Source: Mobilicoccus pelagius NBRC 104925 (GTDB lineage Bacteria > Actinomycetota > Actinomycetes > Actinomycetales > Dermatophilaceae). From it: a stretch of 64,000 nt of DNA. The notes beneath the pieces were generated by a model. It searched no databases and was not told the origin of the DNA. It worked only from the letters and a program-made list of their open reading frames with translations. The translations under genes and the position numbers were made by a program. Of the stretch, positions 17,252-25,401 are shown piece by piece; positions within the stretch are counted from its first letter, which is position 1, and each line of letters starts with the position of its first letter. The DNA is taken from assembly GCF_000247995.1 (NCBI RefSeq), contig NZ_BAFE01000001.1, forward strand, positions 29,925 to 93,924, in the 5' to 3' direction.

Positions 17252-17593
17252 ATGACCACCAGGACGAAGATCGCGATGGGCGCAGCCGCTCTCGTGAGCA
17301 CCGGATCCCTCGCCTTCGCGGGGGCGACCCTCGCCTCCGCCGACACCCCCACCCCGGGCGCCGGCTCCGGCACCACCGCGACGACCGACACGGCCACCAC
17401 CCCGCCGGACCGTTGCGGACCCGGCGGCGGCTCGCAGGGCGGGCAGCAGCAGGACGACGGGCCGGGTGCGCAGCAGCAGGGCGGGGCGCAGGGCGCGGCG
17501 CCGTCGGGTGCCTCGTCGCGCGTGCCCTCCGCGGGGACGAGTCCGACGGACGTCCCGGCCCCTGCGGCGGCCACGACCTCACAGGCCGCGTGA
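17252..17593 (+). CDS. Small secreted low-complexity protein
   Basis: A 113-residue protein with a Sec signal peptide (MTTRTKIAMGAAALVSTGSL and on to about residue 30, cleavage near TLASA-DTP). The mature part is low-complexity: Thr/Pro-rich, then a Gln/Gly-rich centre (SQGGQQQDDGPGAQQQGGAQ), then Pro/Ala/Ser. It has a single mature cysteine in PPDRCGPGGG. No domain is recognised; it is probably extracellular or wall-associated and disordered. GGGAGG lies nine bases before the ATG. It is a single-gene unit ended by the hairpin at 17602. Confidence 0.75.
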   Translation: MTTRTKIAMGAAALVSTGSLAFAGATLASADTPTPGAGSGTTATTDTATTPPDRCGPGGGSQGGQQQDDGPGAQQQGGAQGAAPSGASSRVPSAGTSPTDVPAPAAATTSQAA

Positions 17594-17601
17594 GCGCCGG
17601 A

Positions 17602-17634
17602 CGGCCGGGTGCACCACGGAGACGCACCCGGCCG
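17602..17634 (+). terminator. Hairpin downstream of the secreted protein gene
   Basis: A perfect 11-bp stem (17602-17612 with 17624-17634) closes an 11-base loop, nine bases after the stop codon. No T tract follows. Confidence 0.68.
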
Positions 17635-17753
17635 GCCGTGTGGCGTGGCTCATGTCTCCGAGGCCGTCCTGGCCGATCCGCCTGCGGTGACGGGTTTTTC
17701 GGAGAGAGGTGTGGGCGGACGTCCTGGTCTTGCGTCCCAGTCGACCGACTAGA

Positions 17754-17763
17754 TGATGCATCA
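17754..17763 (+). promoter_or_regulatory. Palindrome upstream of the MarR gene, likely autoregulatory operator
   Basis: TGATGCATCA is a perfect 10-bp palindrome, 16 bases before the MarR start codon. Palindromes of this AT-rich form are typical MarR-family operators and stand out in such GC-rich DNA. A -10-like CATACT follows at 17769-17774, so bound protein would block the promoter. Confidence 0.55.
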
Positions 17764-17779
17764 CTGTCATACTGGGGGA

Positions 17780-18256
17780 ATGACGGATTCACCGTGGCTG
17801 GATGATCGGAGCCAGCGCGTGTGGCGCCGGTGGCTCACCGTGACCGGCGCCCTGCCCGGTGCGCTGGGCGCACAGCTCCAGGCCGACTCGCGCCTCTCGA
17901 CCGCGGACTTCTCCGTCCTCGTGCAGCTCAGTGAGGCCGAGGGGGAGCGGTACCGCATCGCCGAGCTGGCCGACGCCCTCCAGTGGGAACGCAGTCGCCT
18001 CTCCCACCAGCTCACCCGCATGGAGAAGCGCGGGCTCGTCCGGCGCGAGGAGTGCACCCACGACGGACGCGGCGCGTTCGCCGTGCTCACCGACGAGGGT
18101 CGCGACCGCCTCGTGCAGGCCGCGCCCGGTCACGCCCGCCTCGTCCGCGGCATCTTCTTCGACGACATCCCCGCCGAGGATCTCGACGCGTTCGAGCGCG
18201 TCCTCACCCGCCTCGACGAACGCATCGCCGCCGCCGCGGCGCCCGCGTCGGACTGA
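17780..18256 (+). CDS. MarR family transcriptional regulator
   Basis: A 158-residue winged-helix dimer. The recognition region LADALQWERSRLSHQLTRME, the wing KRGLVRREECTHDGRGAFAV and LTDEGRDRLVQAAPGH match the family closely, flanked by helices for dimerisation. Many MarR proteins lose DNA binding on contact with phenolic or oxidising compounds. The start at 17780 (MTDSPWLDD) is chosen because GGGGG precedes it and the upstream nine codons overlap the operator palindrome. No transporter or enzyme adjoins it as an obvious target, since recC follows in the same direction after 219 bp; it probably controls itself and distant genes. Confidence 0.92.
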   Translation: MTDSPWLDDRSQRVWRRWLTVTGALPGALGAQLQADSRLSTADFSVLVQLSEAEGERYRIAELADALQWERSRLSHQLTRMEKRGLVRREECTHDGRGAFAVLTDEGRDRLVQAAPGHARLVRGIFFDDIPAEDLDAFERVLTRLDERIAAAAAPASD

Positions 18257-18343
18257 GCGTCCGGACACCTCCTCGGTGGCTCGGCCACCGACGAACCCCC
18301 TGAACCCCAGGGACTCTCGTGCGTGTGATGCCCTGAGATGCTC

Positions 18344-18369
18344 GTCGTCGAAGGGTTGTCGCCGACGAC
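18344..18369 (+). terminator. Weak hairpin downstream of the MarR gene
   Basis: GTCGTCG (18344-18350) and CGACGAC (18363-18369) pair over 7 bp around a 12-base loop, about 90 bp past the MarR stop. This is a possible terminator between MarR and recC. Confidence 0.35.
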
Positions 18370-18400
18370 GCCTAGTCTCGGAGCAGATCCCACCGATGAG

Positions 18401-18418
18401 GTGAACGGCGCCGTTCAC
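18401..18418 (+). promoter_or_regulatory. Perfect 18-bp palindrome upstream of recC
   Basis: GTGAACGGC followed directly by GCCGTTCAC forms a perfect 18-bp palindrome ending 57 bases before the recC start. The half-sites resemble the GAAC/GTTC core of actinobacterial SOS boxes, but the spacing is six bases rather than four, so it is not a canonical LexA site. A TetR-like or other dimeric repressor is also possible. Confidence 0.5.
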
Positions 18419-18475
18419 GCAGCGGTGGGGCCGGGCGTCGTCGGGCGCCCGTGACCCGGGCACGAGGAGGGCGAC

Positions 18476-21400
18476 ATGGCACTGCACCTGCATCGCGGGG
18501 TCGACACCGCGGCGCTCGCGGCCGGTCTCGCCGGGATGCTCGCCGAGCCGTTGCCCGACCCGCTCGTGCAGGAGTTCGTCGTCGTGCCCGCCAAGGGCAT
18601 CGAACGCTGGCTCACCCAGCAGCTGTCCCACCGCCTCGGTACGACCGGCACCACCGCGTTCGGTGCCGACGGGGTGTGCGCAGGCGTGCGGTTCGTCTCG
18701 CCCGCCTCCCTCGTGGCACTCCTCACCGGTCGCCGCTCGACGTTCTCCGGCCGCGGGGCCGACGACCCGTGGTCCCTCGACCGGCTCACGTGGGCGGTCC
18801 TCGACGTCCTCGACACCCACCTCGACGAGCCGTGGCTGCGCACCGTCGCCCGGCACCTCGGCCGCGGCAAGGAGGGGCTCGAGGCGGAGCTGCGCCTCGG
18901 CCGCCGGTACGCCGTCGCCCGGCACCTCGCCGGTCTCCTCGCCGACTACGCCCTCCAGCGCCCCGAGCTCCTCGCCGCATGGCGCCGGGGCGAACTCACC
19001 GGCACCGAGGGCGACCTCGACTGGCAGGCGCCGCTGTGGCGGCACGTCGTCGAGCGCATCACCGAGGCCCCCGCGACCTCGGACGACGCCGTCGGCCCCG
19101 CCCTCGGTGGGGATCTCGACCCGGTGACCCCGCCCGACGTCCGCCACGCCGCGGTCGTCGCGGCGTTGCGCGAGGGCTCCGTCGAGCTCGACCTGCCCCC
19201 GCGTCTCTCGATGTTCGGGCACACGCGCCTCGCGAGCACCGAGATCGACCTCCTCGCCGCGCTCGCCACGCACCGCGACGTGCACCTGTGGCTGCCGCAG
19301 GCCTCTCCCGTCGCGTGGGACCGCCTCACCGACGTCGTCGCGGACGGACCGATCCGCCGGGCCGACGACGCCTCGGTCCGGCACGTCCGGCACCCGCTCC
19401 TCGCCTCCCTCGGCCGCGACGCCCGCGAGTTGCAACGCAGCCTCGTCGGGTGCGGGGCGATCGACCACGGACCCGTCGAGTCCGCCGACCCCGTCGACCC
19501 CAGAGGGCGCGACCGTCGGGGCGACACCCTCCTCGCCTGGTTGCAGGAGGACCTCGCCGACGACCACCCCGCCGACGCCGCACGTCGCCGCGCTCGGGTG
19601 ATCGACCCGCGCGACGACTCGATCGGCATCCACGCCTGTCACGGTCCCGCCCGCCAGGTGGAGGTGCTCCGCGACGTCCTCACCGGACTCCTCGAGGACG
19701 ACCCCACCCTCGAACCCCGCGACATCCTCGTCATGGTCCCCGACATCGAGGAGTACGCACCCCTCTTCGCCGCCGCGTTCGGACTCGGCGACGAGGCGGG
19801 CGAGTTCGCCCACCCCGCCCACGGATTCCGCGTCCGCCTCGCGGACCGCTCCCTGGTCGCGACCAACCCCCTCTTCCACGTCACCCTCGCCCTGCTCGAC
19901 CTCGCGGCCGGCCGCGTCACCGTCTCGCAGATGCTCGACCTCGCGACCCACCCGGCCGTCGCCCGCCGTTTCCGTTTCGACGACGACGCCGTCGAGAAGA
20001 TCGAGGCGTGGATCGAGCAGGCCGGCATCCGGTGGGGCCTCGACGCCGCCCACCGCGAGACCTACCGCCTCGCCGCGTTCGACCAGAACACGTGGCGCGC
20101 CGGCCTCGACCGGCTGCTCCTCGGCGTCGCGATGGCCGACGGCGTCACGACGCACGGCGACGCCGGGGACACCGGGTTCGGCGACCGCAACCACCTCGGC
20201 CCGGTCCTGCCCGTCGACGACGTCGGCTCCGGCGACATCGACCTCGTCGGTCGTTTCACCGAGTTCACCGATCGCGTCGCGGCCGTCCTCGACGCCGTCC
20301 GCGCCGCCGACGGCGTCCACGAGTGGATGGCGGCCCTGCGCGGCGGGGTCGCCGCCCTCACCTCCGTCGCCACCGCCGACGAGTGGCAACAGGCCCAGCT
20401 CGACCGGGAGCTCGTCTCCGTGGCCGACTCCGCCCGCACCGACACCCACATGCGCCTCGCCGACGTACGGCGTCTCCTCGAACGTCGCCTCGGGGGCCGC
20501 CCCACCCGCGCGAACTTCCGCACCGGCACCCTCACCGTCTGCACGATGGTGCCGATGCGCTCGGTGCCGCACCGGGTCGTCGCCCTCGTCGGACTCGACG
20601 ACGGCGCATTCCCCCGCGCCGAGACCCTCGACGGCGACGACGTCCTCCTCCGCGACCCCCGCACCGGCGAACGCGACCGCCGCAGCGAGGACCGCCAGCT
20701 CCTCCTCGACGCCCTCATGGCCGCGCGGGAACACCTCGTCCTCACGTACGGCGGCGCGAGCGACGTCGACGGCTCCACCCGGCCCCCGGCCGTGCCCGTC
20801 GGTGAACTCCTCGACACCATCTCCGGCCTCGCCGACGACGTGACGAGGGACGACGGCACCCCTCGCGTGCTCCACGCCCACCCGCTCCAGCCGTTCGACC
20901 CCGCTCTCCTCGACGCCGACGCCCCGTTCACGTTCGACCGGGCCGCGTTCGAGGGCGCCCTGGCGCTCGCCGCGCACCGCACCCCGCGCGACCCGTTCCT
21001 CACCGGCCCGCTGCCCACCGGTCCCGACGCCGGCGGCGACGTCGCCCTCGACGACCTCCAGGCCTTCTTCGCCAACCCGGCGCGCGCGTTCCTCCGGGAA
21101 CGTCTCGACGTCCAACCGCTCCGCGACGAGGAGTCCGACCTCGACGCGATCCCCGTCGAGCTCGACGGGCTCGGCACGTGGGGCGTCGGCGACCGGATCC
21201 TCCACGACGCCCTCGCCGGCGTGCATCCCGACAACGCGGTGCGCGCCGAGGCCTCCCGTGGCCTCGTGCCCCCGGCCAAGCTCGGGGAGCGGGCCGTCAC
21301 CGGCGTCGTCGGCGTCGTCCACGCACTCATGGCGGCCGCCGCCCCCGTCCGCGTCGGCGAGGCCCGCGCGGTCGACCTCACCGCCGTCCTCCCCGGCGGT

Positions 21401-22000
21401 CGCCGACTCACCGGCACCGTCACCGGGGTGCACGGCACCGACGTCCTCACGGTCTCCTACTCGGCCCTCTCGGCGAAGTCCCGCATCCGCGCCTGGATCG
21501 ACCTCCTCGCGCTCACCGTCGCCCACCCCGAGGGGCCCTGGGTCGCCCACGTCGTCGCCCGGCAACGCGGCGGCGCCGTGCATCGTGTGTGGGGACCGTT
21601 GCCGCCGACCGCGGCCGCGCAGTGGCTCGCCGACCTCGTCGACGTGCGCGACCGGGGTCTCTGCGAACCGATCCCGTTGCCGCCCAAGGCGTCCCTCGCC
21701 TACGCCGAGGCCGCCTCCCGCCGCCGCGACGTCGAGGCCGACGATCCCCATGCGGGGCGCGACACGACCGCGCCCGTCGACGCCGCCCGCCGCGCCTGGG
21801 AGACCGACCGCAAGCGCGGCGCCTTCCCCGGCGAACACGCCGACCCCTCCTTCGCCCGCATCCACAGCGACGGCGCCCCCCTCGAGGTGCTCTTCGCCGG
21901 GTCCGGCCCCGACGAGACGTGGAACGACGAACCCACCCGATTCGGCCGCTACGCCGTCCGCGTGTGGCAGCCCGAGATCACGAACGGCAGGCGGGTGTGA
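18476..22000 (+). CDS. recC: Exodeoxyribonuclease V subunit gamma (RecC)
   Basis: A 1174-residue subunit of the RecBCD helicase-nuclease, which processes double-strand breaks for RecA-dependent repair. RecC is an inactivated helicase-like protein that holds RecB and RecD together and reads the Chi sequence in the single strand. The N-terminus (MALHLHRGVD, VVPAKGIERWLTQQLSHRLG) and the fold-1B segment TVCTMVPMRSVPHRVVALVG then LDDGAFPR are characteristic, as is DALMAAREHLVLTYGG. GAGGAGGGC lies just before the ATG. Its TGA overlaps the recB ATG by one base, so the subunits are translationally coupled. Length fits the family. Confidence 0.95.
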   Translation: MALHLHRGVDTAALAAGLAGMLAEPLPDPLVQEFVVVPAKGIERWLTQQLSHRLGTTGTTAFGADGVCAGVRFVSPASLVALLTGRRSTFSGRGADDPWSLDRLTWAVLDVLDTHLDEPWLRTVARHLGRGKEGLEAELRLGRRYAVARHLAGLLADYALQRPELLAAWRRGELTGTEGDLDWQAPLWRHVVERITEAPATSDDAVGPALGGDLDPVTPPDVRHAAVVAALREGSVELDLPPRLSMFGHTRLASTEIDLLAALATHRDVHLWLPQASPVAWDRLTDVVADGPIRRADDASVRHVRHPLLASLGRDARELQRSLVGCGAIDHGPVESADPVDPRGRDRRGDTLLAWLQEDLADDHPADAARRRARVIDPRDDSIGIHACHGPARQVEVLRDVLTGLLEDDPTLEPRDILVMVPDIEEYAPLFAAAFGLGDEAGEFAHPAHGFRVRLADRSLVATNPLFHVTLALLDLAAGRVTVSQMLDLATHPAVARRFRFDDDAVEKIEAWIEQAGIRWGLDAAHRETYRLAAFDQNTWRAGLDRLLLGVAMADGVTTHGDAGDTGFGDRNHLGPVLPVDDVGSGDIDLVGRFTEFTDRVAAVLDAVRAADGVHEWMAALRGGVAALTSVATADEWQQAQLDRELVSVADSARTDTHMRLADVRRLLERRLGGRPTRANFRTGTLTVCTMVPMRSVPHRVVALVGLDDGAFPRAETLDGDDVLLRDPRTGERDRRSEDRQLLLDALMAAREHLVLTYGGASDVDGSTRPPAVPVGELLDTISGLADDVTRDDGTPRVLHAHPLQPFDPALLDADAPFTFDRAAFEGALALAAHRTPRDPFLTGPLPTGPDAGGDVALDDLQAFFANPARAFLRERLDVQPLRDEESDLDAIPVELDGLGTWGVGDRILHDALAGVHPDNAVRAEASRGLVPPAKLGERAVTGVVGVVHALMAAAAPVRVGEARAVDLTAVLPGGRRLTGTVTGVHGTDVLTVSYSALSAKSRIRAWIDLLALTVAHPEGPWVAHVVARQRGGAVHRVWGPLPPTAAAQWLADLVDVRDRGLCEPIPLPPKASLAYAEAASRRRDVEADDPHAGRDTTAPVDAARRAWETDRKRGAFPGEHADPSFARIHSDGAPLEVLFAGSGPDETWNDEPTRFGRYAVRVWQPEITNGRRV

Positions 22001-25000
22001 TGAGCGCGCACGACCACGAAGCGACGACCCCGGCGCACGACGTACCGTCCGCGGAGACGCCCCGACTCGAGACGTTCGACGTCCGCGCCCCCCTGCCCAC
22101 CGGCACCGTCCTCCTCGAGGCGAGCGCGGGCACTGGCAAGACGTGGACGATCGGCGCGCTCGTCACCCGGTACGTCGCCGAGGGCGTGGCGACGCTCGAG
22201 GAGATGCTCGTCGTCACGTTCGGCCGCGCCGCGAGTCAGGAGCTGCGCGCCCGCGTCCGCGAGCACCTCGTCGACGCCGTGCGCGCCCTCGCCGATCCGC
22301 CCCCGCCGGAGCGCCGCGACGCGCTCGTCGACCTCCTCCTCGACGCCGACGCCGCCGAGCTCGCCCTCCGCCGCGAACGCCTCGTCGCCGCCCTCGCGGG
22401 GTTCGACTCCGCGACGATCGCGACGACCCACGGCTTCTGCCAGATCGTCCTGCGCTCCCTCGGTGTCGCGGGCGACACCGAACGCGACGCCCAGCTCGTC
22501 GAGGACGTGAGCGACCTCCTGCGGGAGGTCGTCGACGACCTCTACCTGCGCGGATTCGCCCACGACGAGGCGACGCCCGTGTTCTCCCTCGCCGAGGCGC
22601 GGGCCATCGCGGCCGACGTCGTCGAGAACCCCCAGGCCCGCATCGAACCGTCCGACCCGCCCGCGGGGTCCCCGGCGGCGCGTCGCGTCGGGTTCGCCCG
22701 CGCCGTGCGCGACGAGATGGCGCTGCGCATGCGTCGGGGCGGCCTCCTCGGGTACGACGACCTCCTCACCCGCCTCGCCGCCGAGCTCGCCGACGAGGAC
22801 TCCCCGGCCGCCGCCCGCATGCGGAGCCGGTGGCGCATCGTCCTCGTCGACGAGTTCCAGGACACCGACCCCGTCCAGTGGGCCGTGCTCGACCGGGCGT
22901 TCTCCGGCCACTCGACCCTCGTCCTCATCGGCGACCCCAAGCAGGCGATCTACGCCTTCCGCGGCGGCGACGTCGTCACGTACCTCGACGCGGCCCGCAC
23001 CGCCGACGTCCGCCGCACCCTCGGCTGCAACCACCGCACCGACGACGCACTCCTCGCGCCCCTCCAGGTCGTCCTCGAGGGGGCGCAGCTCGGCGAGGCG
23101 GGCATCGTCGTGCGTCCCGTCTCGGCCGCCCACGAGGGGTCGCGAATCTCCGGCGCGCCGTCCGACGCGCCCTTCCGCGTGCGGGTGCTCGACAGGTCCA
23201 CCCTCACGTGGCGCTCCGACCGTCTGCCGCCGGTCGCGACGATGCGCAGCCGGGTCGCCACGGACGTCGCGGGCGAGATCGGCGCACTCCTCGCCTCGGG
23301 AGCGACGTTCGGCGAGGGCGAGCACGCCCGCCCCGTGCGCCCCGGCGACGTCGCCGTCCTCGCGCACACCTCCCGCCAGCTCCAGGCCGTGCGGGACGCG
23401 TTGCGGAAGGCCGGGATCCCCGCCGTCCTCGCCGGCACGGGCAGCGTCCTCGAGACGCAGGCCGCGGCCGACTGGCTCACGCTCCTCGTCGCGATGGACG
23501 CCCCCCACCGCACCGGCCTCGTGCGGGCCGCTGCGCTCACCGACCTCCTCGGCTACTCCGCCGCCGACCTCGACGGCGGCGGCGACCGCCTCACCGACGC
23601 CCTCGCCGGGCGCATGCGTCGGTACGCCGACCTCTTCGCCACCCGGGGGCTCGCGGCCGTCATGGCGATGCTGGACGCGGAGGGGCTCTCCTCCCGGATG
23701 CTCTCGCTCCAGGGCGGCGAACGCGACCTCACCGACCTCCGCCATGTCGCGGAGATCCTCCACGAGGAGGCCCACGTCGGCCGCCTCGGACTCGTCGCGC
23801 TCATCGGGCGCCTCACCGACCTCCGCGAGGACGCCCGTCGCGCCGGCGGGTCGACGCGGCGCCGCCGTCTCGACAGCGACGCCGCGGCCGTGCAGCTCGT
23901 CACGATCCACGGCAGCAAGGGCCTCCAGTACGACGTGTGCTTCGTGCCCTACCTCTGGGACCGCTGGGTGCCCGAACCCGACCGGCCGACGTACCACCTG
24001 CCCCCCGACGCGCAGGGCCACCGCGCCCGCGCCGTCGACGTGGGCGGACGTCACCCCGGACGACGGGACGCGCTCGCCACCCACGCCGAGGAGGAGGCGG
24101 GCGAGTCCCTCCGTCTCGCCTACGTCGCGCTCACCCGCGCCCGCGCCCAGGTCGTCACCTGGTGGGCGCCGACGAAGAACACCGAGGGTGCGCCCCTGCA
24201 CCGACTCCTCCTCGGCCGCGGCCCGGGGGAGGCCCAGGTACCCGACACCGTGCCCGTCGCCGACGACGTCACCACCGTCGCGACCCTGCGGCGGTGGGAG
24301 GCCGCAGGTGGGCCCGTCGTCGAACCCGCCCGACGCGAGGAGACGCCCGAGCCCGCACCGCCCACGCCGCCGGGCGAGCTCGCCGTCCGCACGTTCACGC
24401 GCACCATCGACCTCGCCTGGCGCCGCACGAGCTACAGCGCCCTCACCCGGGACGCGGGCGTCCACGCGCTCGGTGCCGTCGTCACGAGCGAACCCGAGGT
24501 CCTCGGCACCGACGACGAGGCCGACCTCCGCGTCGAGCAACCGCCCACGCTGCCCGGCGATCTCCCCTCGCCGATGACGGATCTGCCGCTCGGCACCCGG
24601 TTCGGCTCCCTCGTCCACGGCGTCCTCGAGGAGGCCGATCCGCAGGCCCCCGACCTGCGTGCGGAGTTCCTCGAACGCATCGCCGAGCTCCGCGTGCTCT
24701 GGCCGATCGAGCTCGACGCCGACGACCTCGCCGACGCGCTCGTCGCCGTCTGCGACTCCCCGCTCGGCCCCCTCGCCCCCGGAGCCACCCTCCGCGACAT
24801 CGGCCGCGGCGAACGGCTCTGCGAGGTCGAGTTCGAACTGCCCCTCGGCGGGGGCGACGAGGCGGGTGCCGGAGGTGTCCCCGGGGACGTCGCCGACGTG
24901 CGCCTCGGGCAGATCGCCGCCCTCCTGCGCGCCCACCTGCCCGAGGACGACCCCATCCGCCCCTACGCCGACGAACTGGACCGCCCCGAGCTCGGCGGCC

Positions 25001-25401
25001 AGCTCCTCCGCGGCTACCTCACCGGCTCGCTCGATGTCGTCATGCGCGTCGACGGTCGCTACCTCGTCGCCGACTACAAGACGAACTGGCTCGGCCCCTT
25101 CGAGGAGCCCCTCACCGCCGCCGCGTACGTGCCCGACAACCTCGACGCGGCGATGCGGCACTCCGACTATCCGCTCCAGGCCCTCCTCTACGCCGTCGTC
25201 CTCCACCGCTACCTGCGGTGGCGCCTGCCCGGGTACGACCCCGAGCAGCACCTCGGCGGCGTGCTCTACCTCTACGTCCGCGGCATGTGCGGGCCGGAGA
25301 CGCCCCTCGTCGACGGTCGGCCCTGCGGTGTGTTCTCGTGGCAGCCGCCCGCGGTGCTCGTCGAGGAGATCTCGGCCCTGCTCGACGGAGGAACCCGATG
25401 A
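22000..25401 (+). CDS. recB: Exodeoxyribonuclease V subunit beta (RecB)
   Basis: A 1133-residue UvrD/Rep-like 3'-5' helicase with a C-terminal nuclease. Helicase motifs in order are Walker A in LEASAGTGKTWTIGAL, Walker B in VLVDEFQDTDPVQW, motif III in LIGDPKQAIYAFRGGDV, motif V in TIHGSKGLQYDVCFVP and motif VI in RLAYVALTRARAQVVTWW. The RecB nuclease appears as RFGSLVHGVLEEAD (metal His), then LDVVMRVDGRYLVADYKTNW carrying the two metal Asp residues and the catalytic Lys, so the nuclease looks intact. The ATG overlaps the recC stop, and the gene's TGA overlaps the recD ATG. It travels 3'-5' on one strand and degrades both strands until Chi. Confidence 0.96.
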   Translation: MSAHDHEATTPAHDVPSAETPRLETFDVRAPLPTGTVLLEASAGTGKTWTIGALVTRYVAEGVATLEEMLVVTFGRAASQELRARVREHLVDAVRALADPPPPERRDALVDLLLDADAAELALRRERLVAALAGFDSATIATTHGFCQIVLRSLGVAGDTERDAQLVEDVSDLLREVVDDLYLRGFAHDEATPVFSLAEARAIAADVVENPQARIEPSDPPAGSPAARRVGFARAVRDEMALRMRRGGLLGYDDLLTRLAAELADEDSPAAARMRSRWRIVLVDEFQDTDPVQWAVLDRAFSGHSTLVLIGDPKQAIYAFRGGDVVTYLDAARTADVRRTLGCNHRTDDALLAPLQVVLEGAQLGEAGIVVRPVSAAHEGSRISGAPSDAPFRVRVLDRSTLTWRSDRLPPVATMRSRVATDVAGEIGALLASGATFGEGEHARPVRPGDVAVLAHTSRQLQAVRDALRKAGIPAVLAGTGSVLETQAAADWLTLLVAMDAPHRTGLVRAAALTDLLGYSAADLDGGGDRLTDALAGRMRRYADLFATRGLAAVMAMLDAEGLSSRMLSLQGGERDLTDLRHVAEILHEEAHVGRLGLVALIGRLTDLREDARRAGGSTRRRRLDSDAAAVQLVTIHGSKGLQYDVCFVPYLWDRWVPEPDRPTYHLPPDAQGHRARAVDVGGRHPGRRDALATHAEEEAGESLRLAYVALTRARAQVVTWWAPTKNTEGAPLHRLLLGRGPGEAQVPDTVPVADDVTTVATLRRWEAAGGPVVEPARREETPEPAPPTPPGELAVRTFTRTIDLAWRRTSYSALTRDAGVHALGAVVTSEPEVLGTDDEADLRVEQPPTLPGDLPSPMTDLPLGTRFGSLVHGVLEEADPQAPDLRAEFLERIAELRVLWPIELDADDLADALVAVCDSPLGPLAPGATLRDIGRGERLCEVEFELPLGGGDEAGAGGVPGDVADVRLGQIAALLRAHLPEDDPIRPYADELDRPELGGQLLRGYLTGSLDVVMRVDGRYLVADYKTNWLGPFEEPLTAAAYVPDNLDAAMRHSDYPLQALLYAVVLHRYLRWRLPGYDPEQHLGGVLYLYVRGMCGPETPLVDGRPCGVFSWQPPAVLVEEISALLDGGTR

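Noticed and set aside
18401..18418. Canonical SOS (LexA) box before recC
   Set aside because: The GAAC and GTTC arms are six bases apart instead of four, so it does not fit the known actinobacterial box; kept only as an unassigned palindrome.
17789..21865. Open frame of over 1300 codons antisense to recC
   Set aside because: It is an artefact of GC-rich codon bias. Its predicted protein is Gly/Val/Glu-rich with no domain, whereas the other strand encodes clear RecC sequence.
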